From: Vitrella brassicaformis
Lineage: Eukaryota; Sar; Vitrellaceae
Length of the DNA: 64,000 nucleotides
Reading direction: 5' to 3'
NCBI GenBank assembly: GCA_001179505.1
Contig: CDMY01000635.1
Coordinates: 31,061 to 95,060, forward strand
Every line of letters begins with the position of its first letter. Position 1 is the stretch's first letter. Positions 58,621 to 64,000 of the stretch are shown one piece after another. The translations under genes and the position numbers were made by a program. Under the pieces are notes generated by a model, which was given only the letters and a program-made list of their open reading frames with translations, did no database searches and was not told the origin of the DNA.

Positions 58621-59156
58621 ATGTTGCCGTATGTGTGTGTGTTTTGGGGCGGCGACTGACAGAGTAAGACAGCGGCGCGAGAGCGACCATCCGCTCACTG
58701 CTTTGAAGTCATGTCGACCGAAAGGCGTATGTGCATACGTTCTCCTGATTTGGAAGCACTGAATGGATGGTCCCTCGATAGGACTGTTGGACTTTGGCGT
58801 CACGTTTGGTGAATGGTGCTGGTGAGTGCCCACATGGCCGCAGACAGACGTATGTGATGCAGAAGAGTCATCCATCGTGGGTGTGCTGGCCAGAATATCT
58901 TCAATCGACGGCTGAGAATAGGCACGAGTCTCAGGGAATGGATTGAATCCTTCAGGCAATGAAACTGGGGTAACCCCACTCCCCCTATGCTGCGTCGGCT
59001 GAGCGGCGATGGGCAGAGAGCGTTCTTTGCCGTTGCGGAGGGCGGAGGAAAAACGAAAGCGCGGAGCATCTTTTGCCGTCTCCGTCTCAAATTCGCCGAA
59101 AAGGAAATTTACTTCCTGGCAACGTGGTAGCGCACCCCCGCGGCAAATTAACAAAG
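58621..59156. other. Intergenic region between same-strand genes
   Basis: This 536 bp stretch precedes the secreted Cys-rich protein. No AGCTCGC motif, repeats or RNA were recognised. A 206-codon minus-strand ORF crosses it without family features. Confidence 0.5.
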
Positions 59157-60226
59157 ATGCATCCCGCAGGTTTTCTCCCATCCGTTGTGGCCCTACTTGC
59201 CCTTCAAGGTGGACAACTTGGAGCCAAGGACATCAACTGCAGAAATCCGCTCTTCGCGGGTCACTGGTTCTCTACGAATGAGGAGATAGGGCACCTCTCA
59301 CCACAGCCGCAGACCTACGCAGATCTACTCGTCTGCCCACAGTTCAACGGAAGGCCATCATGCTGCACACCATCCATCGCTAGCCAGCTTCGAGCTGCAC
59401 TGGCCAGCTGGACACATCATCTCCAGGCGCAACTCGATGACGCGCAGAGGTATCTGCTGGCGTTGAGAGAGATCCGCAAGACCCAGGCCTTCAACAATAC
59501 GGCAACGGACGAGAAGGCTCACTTCGATGAGGCCATGGATGCGGTCTGCAGTGTGTTCAAGAGCCACCAGCGGTGCTTTGACGGCATTCTGGAGGTTACG
59601 AGCGGCCTGCTGTGCTTCGCCTGTGCGCCTGACTGGAAGCGATACGTCGGCGTGGAGAAGAAAAGTGGCGGCATTGCAATGGTGTCCATCTCGGAGAGCA
59701 GCTGCGGCCATTTGTGGATGCAATGCCGCGACATGGGGCTGGCCAGCAAGCGGCTGCTCGATAAGGTGCTTGACTCACACCTGACGCGCCGAGTGGCGGT
59801 GCCGCTGCCGCAGCTGGACGCATTCCAGGTGGGCTGGGGATCGAGGGGGGCGGGATATATAACACAAACCAACCCGCGGGATGCCTCTGTCTGTTTTCCC
59901 TTGTCTTTCTTGGTGCATGTATGCAGGATGAGGAGCTGCTGTGCAAGTACGCTATGAACGTGATAGCCCTCCGTCCCTTCCTCTTCACCTCCCTACACGC
60001 CCCCATCTTCACCAAGTCGCACATCGACATGCATCCAGACAAGGAGGTCCTCATGCCCCACAGCGACTGGGATGCAGTCAACGAGGGCCGACAGTCTCAG
60101 CTGCCCACTCGGTTCCGTGTGCAGAGAGAGGGGGCTGACTCGAGCGGCAGCAAGCATCCCTACCAGGCGACACTCGACATCTGTCGCAAGAAGGGCAAAG
60201 TAGTGCAGGAAAACATATGGATGTAA
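59157..60226 (+). CDS. Secreted Cys-rich protein
   Basis: The ATG at 59157 gives a signal peptide (MHPAGFLPSVVALLALQGGQ) and then CRNPLFAGHW, VCPQFNGRPSCCTPSIAS with adjacent cysteines, CSVFKSHQRCFDGI, LLCFACAPDWKRY and CGHLWMQCRD. The Cys spacing (C..C..CC..C..C..CxxC) resembles secreted folate-receptor/HIP-like and ciliate Cys-rich proteins. An intron (about 59829-59924) leads to the last exon. The stop at 60224-60226 overlaps a consensus donor (gtaagt, 60223-60228), so a further exon is possible. I cannot assign a ligand. Confidence 0.6.
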
Positions 60227-60778
60227 GTAAAAGCGTGCTGACTGAGGACAGACAGGTGCGTGTTTCATTCCTGCGTATGCATGTGCTGAGATAGATGGCT
60301 CGCTAGCTTAAGACTCGAACGAACTTGTTTTTGCATTCAACGGTTGACTGACAACGTACATGACATGACATGAATGGCCGCTCAATCAACTCAACCATAC
60401 TCACGTGCGGTGCGGTTGGCCATTCAGCGCTAAAGTCGCATTGTATGTATCTACACACATGGCTGGCTGGCTGCGGGGCTGCTGCGCTGTGCCCCCATAC
60501 TACAAACTTGCTGCTGGATGGACGGATGGCTGACTGACTGAAAATGACACACACCGTCCTCTCCCCCCTCCCCCTCACCCACAAGACGGCAAAAACGTCC
60601 GTCCGCCCCTTCCCCTGCCTGCGACGACGCAACCAACATATAGACACGGCCGACTGACAGGACGCAGACAGACCACTCACTGTACAGACAGACAGACATA
60701 TATGTGGTTATGTATACGCTCTACCTACCCTGACTTGACTCCTGACTCGGTACTCCACATTGCTACGATCGTCATGAG
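60227..60778. other. Tail-to-tail intergenic spacer
   Basis: This 552 bp spacer separates the secreted protein (+) from the J-domain protein (-). It has short repeats (tggctggctggc at 60461, gacagacagaca at 60690). No gene was recognised, unless the upstream gene has an extra exon here. Confidence 0.5.
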
Positions 60779-62033
60779 TTAGTTGCCGAGTATCCGCCTC
60801 AGCTGTCTCTTCTGCCTCTCCGTCAGCGAAGAAGGAAAAACAATGTCAAAATAGATGACCAGGTTGCCGCGCTGGCCATCCAGATCTCGAATTGGAAACC
60901 CCTTGCTGCAGTGCACCAGCCACACACGCATCCATCAAGCCTGGCGTGAGCTGGCTGGGACGGCAGCTCTATCCTTCTGACTTACCCATGCACAACGTGT
61001 AAATCGCCCTGTCGTGTGATGCTATTGAGCCTGACCGTGATGGGCGAGCCGTCTAATCCCTTGACGCTGATGCTGCCGCCCGCGAGAGCGATGGAGAGGG
61101 GAATGCTCACGGTGGTGTGGACGTCTGAGTCGTCGACAAGCTTATAGTCGGGATGCTCTGCCGCACGGACGACCATGATGATATCATTGTAGGGCTGGTT
61201 GGCGCCGATCTGGTCACCTTGACCTGCCAACACGAGGGCAACGAGCACATTGACATGTAAGGGTCAATCTCATTTGGTGTCGACGAGCGAAAGTGGGCTC
61301 ACCAGGAAAGCGAAACTCGGCGCCTGGCAGTGTGCCTGACGTACAGCACAGCACACCATACGATATCACTGTGTGTGTGAGAGCACAGCTGGGGGGCTGG
61401 CTGTGTCACATACATACCTGGTGGTATCGTCAGGTTGATCGTGACCCGCTGCATCCGAGGCTGTATGGCCGTCGGCGAGAACCGTGACACCTCGACGTCG
61501 ATAGCCCTCGTGGTGCCCTTGTAAAGCTCCTCGAGCGATACATCGACCTCCAGAGAAGTTGAGCGTCGGTTACCGAGACCCAACCGCAGCAGGTCTTGGG
61601 CCATCAGGGAGGCTGCCACAGCCCGCTGATACATCGGCCGCCGCATCGACGGTCTAAAACCATTGCTGGCCGTGGCTGTGAGGAAGGGCCGGTAGAGGTG
61701 CCGATTGTTGCTTACGTACACGGAGCCATTCAGGAAAGAGGGCCGGAAAAGCTCCAGATCTTCGATATGTCTTTCCACAGCAAAGGCCCTCTCTGCGTCG
61801 TACTGCCTTCTTCGCACTGGATCTGCCAGAATGGCATACGCTTGAGTGAGCTGTCCATCCGACATGGCCTCGGGCGGCAGCTGGCGAGCGATTCGGCGAA
61901 AAGCACGCTTGATGTCGTTTTGGGAGGCTGAAGGGTCCACGCCTAGCAGCGAGTAGAGGCTGTTGTCATCCGGAAGCTGAGCTGCGTAACTCATGAGCAA
62001 CAGACCCACGAAAAGATGGCATCTCGCCTCCAT
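60779..62033 (-). CDS. ER-type DnaJ-like protein with degenerate J domain
   Basis: The ATG at 62033 gives a signal peptide (MEARCHLFVGLLLMSYAAQ). The J-like domain reads SLYSLLGVDPSASQNDIKRA, then RIARQLPPEAMSDGQL and TQAYAILADPVRRRQYD. The HPD tripeptide needed to stimulate Hsp70 is replaced by LPP. The C-terminal substrate-binding domain is intact and class II-like: VDVSLEELYKGTTRAIDVEV, VTINLTIPPG, FRFPGQGDQ (split by an intron), and NLVIYFDIVFPSSLTERQK near the stop. No zinc-finger repeats are seen. It could act as a holdase or dominant-negative partner in the ER lumen. A longer frame upstream (to about 62234) lacks the signal peptide at its start. Confidence 0.75.
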
Positions 62034-62224
62034 GACGACCAAACACCCAGAAACCGCAGATGCAGAGAGAGCTATGCACTTGTCAGGCAGAGACCATAGG
62101 CGGCTCGGGAACACTCCTTGGACGACTAAGCTCGCAGACGGAATGCGAGCTGGCTGAATCAGACACCGATTGTAGAGGACGAGCCTATGGGTTGATAGCG
62201 GAAGCCTAGGAATCTGCCAGATCG
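62034..62224. promoter_or_regulatory. Divergent promoter region with paired CTAAGCTCGCAG copies
   Basis: A 191 bp gap lies between the DnaJ-like and SNF2 starts. CTAAGCTCGCAG at 62126-62137 is followed 5 bp later by an inverted copy, ATGCGAGCTGG (62143-62153), forming a short palindrome-like pair close to the centre of the gap (88 bp from the right ATG and 93 bp from the left). Confidence 0.6.
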
Positions 62225-64000
62225 ATGGGATCACCGCCAGCTCAGTCGGCGCACTACAGTGGCCTGTGTAAGGTCCTGCGGGACATCGAGGATTTGTATG
62301 ACCACCGGCATCCGCAGGACGAGCGCGTGTTTCATCCTGTCAAGGTCTTCAGCTTCATCAAGCAGCAGGGGCGGGAGGGATGCGACCCATCGCAGCTCTT
62401 CACCGACGACCAGCTCGAGTGCCTCTTGGCCCAGATCGAGGCCTACCAGCAGCTCATGACCACGGATGCACCACTCGATGACGCCCTGTACGCCGCCACG
62501 CAGCGTGAGGCGCCCCGCGATGAGCGAGGCGAGCGCGTCCGGACGCACGATAAGGATTGGGCGAAGCATCTGGAGCGGGTCAAGCAGAAGGGCAACCACT
62601 TCGTCAAGTTCCGAGCGCCGGACAAGCAGATGCACGTCGCCAGGAGGGACCCAAACGCATGGATTGCCGCAGAACAAAAGGCCCTTGAGCAGCGCCTCGC
62701 CGACCACGGGCGTCAGCAGCGCCAGCAGCACCAGCCGATGGAGCTCACTGACGGGGCGCCGGCATCATCATCGTCTCCCGAGATGAGCCTCGAGGAGCGG
62801 CTGGCCCGTCTGCTTCCCCTCCAGAGGATGCTGCGTCGTCGCGTATTCGCCGCGCGCTTTCTGGAGCGTTCCCCCGCGTTGCTGCCGCCGATCAAGTACC
62901 CGCATCCGCTTCGTCTGCGTCACGGCCACAACAAGATCCTGCAGCAGGTGAAGCGTGGGTGCACGGACCACTACGAGGCGCGGCGGGCGGCGTTGGTCAA
63001 GCACAGGGACACCTTCCTCAACGACCTCATGCTGCACCAGAAGGCATTCGTGGACTTCCACAAGGACAACGAGAAGAAGAGGAAGAAACTCATGCAGGCG
63101 GTCAGTCAGTCAGTCTGTCAGTGGGGAGAAGGGGGTCGGGACGGGAGGCAGGCAGGCCTTGTGTGTGTGTGCGGCATGTGTGTGTGTGTGTGTGTGTGTG
63201 TTTGTGTGATGGTGTCCCTTGCGTGTAGGTGGTCAAGTACTGCAACAACAGGGGTGAGGACGGCATGACGTATGAGGAGAAGATGCAGAAGGAGCGACTC
63301 GCCGCACTCCGGGTACGATCGTTGGACACACCCTCCCTCCCTCCCTCCCTCCCTCCCAATCACCCAAACACCCACCCACCCAAACACGAAGATTGCCACC
63401 ATTCAGATCACACGTGTGTGTTGTCTGTCGATGGACGGACTGTGTGGTCATCCATCCATTTATCCATCCATCTGATAGGCTCGTGACGAAGACGCGTACA
63501 TCAAGTTGTTGGACGAGACCAAGAACGAGCGTCTAAAGGAGCTGGTCAAGCAGACGGAGGACTACATGAACAGGCTGGGGGCCCTGGTGCTCCAGCACAG
63601 GGAACATACCCAGCAGGTTCAGCAGGATGGTGGCCAGCGGGTGGAGGATGCCCAGCAGGATGAGAACCCCGAGGACACAAGGGCCACGCTGGTCAAGGCG
63701 CGGGAGCGGTACTACAAACTCACTCACACCGTCGAGGAGAAGGTGCTCGAGCAACCTGCTATGATGGAGGTCCGTCAGCCAGCCCGTTGATAGGAGGGAG
63801 GGAGGGAGGGAGGGTGCTCAGGTGCTGGGTGTTGGTGTGTGTGTGTATGTATGTATGTATGTGTGTATGTGTGTATGTGTGTATGTGTGCATGTGTGTGT
63901 GGTTGTTGGTTAGGCTGGCAAGTTGCGTGAGTATCAGCTGAAGGGGCTGCAGTGGCTCGTGTCGCTCTACAACAACAACCTCAACGGCATACTCGTACGC
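62225..64000 (+). CDS. BRM/SMARCA-type SNF2 chromatin remodeller, 5' part
   Basis: The ATG at 62225 begins MGSPPAQSAHYSGLCKVLRD. An acidic/Gln-rich N-terminus leads to an HSA-like helix (HRDTFLNDLMLHQKAFVDFH, then KDNEKKRKKLMQA) and, after two introns, to a post-HSA segment (DAYIKLLDETKNERLKEL, VKQTEDYMNRLGALVLQ) typical of BRM/SMARCA4. The last exon starts the ATPase (LREYQLKGLQWLVSLYNN), where the window ends just before the Walker A motif. The protein is expected to be the catalytic subunit of a SWI/SNF-type complex. The introns at about 63100-63230 and 63310-63480 carry (GT)n and CCCT repeats. Confidence 0.85.
63174..63203. repeat. (GT)n microsatellite in SNF2 intron
   Basis: About 12 GT units lie in the first intron of the SNF2 gene, about 25-30 bp upstream of the acceptor. 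Confidence 0.7.
63800..63900. repeat. GGGA and GTAT/GTGT repeats in SNF2 intron
   Basis: A (GGGA)n run is followed by (GTAT)n and GTGT runs, then the acceptor ggttag before the ATPase exon. Confidence 0.65.

Noticed and set aside
58561-59181. 206-codon minus-strand ORF between two plus genes
   Set aside because: It overlaps the 3' end of one gene and the 5' end of the next and has no recognisable domain.
1-64000. tRNA or rRNA genes, transposons with terminal repeats
   Set aside because: I looked in the larger spacers and saw no convincing cloverleaf, rRNA core sequence, transposase or long terminal repeat. A covariance-model scan would be needed to be certain.

Overview
The window looks like nuclear DNA from a compact, intron-rich, GC-rich protist. 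Every multi-exon gene uses short GT-AG introns (about 50-150 nt) packed with (TG)n, (CA)n and (CAGA)n repeats. Two genes encode proteins with a signal peptide followed by a plastid-transit-like leader, one of them a carotenoid cleavage oxygenase. Together with an EF-hand/WD40 protein and an acylated MORN protein this suggests a photosynthetic alveolate, most likely a chromerid (Vitrella-like). The organism is an inference; the gene structures are read from the sequence.

Left part (1-29 kb): start of an unknown gene (-), EEF2KMT-type methyltransferase (+), aspartoacylase (-), C11orf54-type ester hydrolase (+), MORN protein (-), a metacaspase whose catalytic Cys is Ala (+), DCAF5-like WD40 protein (-), type I L-asparaginase (+), GPALPP1/DUF3752 protein (-), HAD-fold protein (+), a frameshifted small ORF (+), a long EF-hand/WD40 protein (+), FtsJ-fold methyltransferase (-), and an unknown membrane protein (+).

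Middle (30-46 kb, -): one about 16 kb gene for the ATR checkpoint kinase, with UME, FAT, PI3K-like kinase and FATC regions. A 300-N assembly gap flanked by poly-C lies inside the intron that splits its catalytic loop.

Right part (46-64 kb): small basic protein (+), TPR-like protein (-), plastid-targeted protein with an FtsH-extracellular-like domain (+), carotenoid oxygenase (+), a 2.1 kb repeat-rich non-coding stretch, GalT/ADP-glucose phosphorylase-like enzyme (-), unknown protein with a poly-Ala tract (+), secreted Cys-rich protein (+), J-domain protein lacking HPD (-), and the 5' part of a BRM/SNF2 chromatin remodeller (+) that runs off the right edge.

Two window-wide patterns are not explained by the genes. 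(1) Genes alternate strand almost perfectly, forming ten head-to-head pairs with about 100-410 bp between start codons, and nearly every pair shares a motif close to CTAAGCTCGCAG. By eye, all AGCTCGCA copies in the window lie in these divergent gaps. (2) Many introns carry complementary repeats, (CA)n/(CAGA)n near the donor and (TG)n/(TCTG)n near the acceptor, that could fold and bring the splice sites together.
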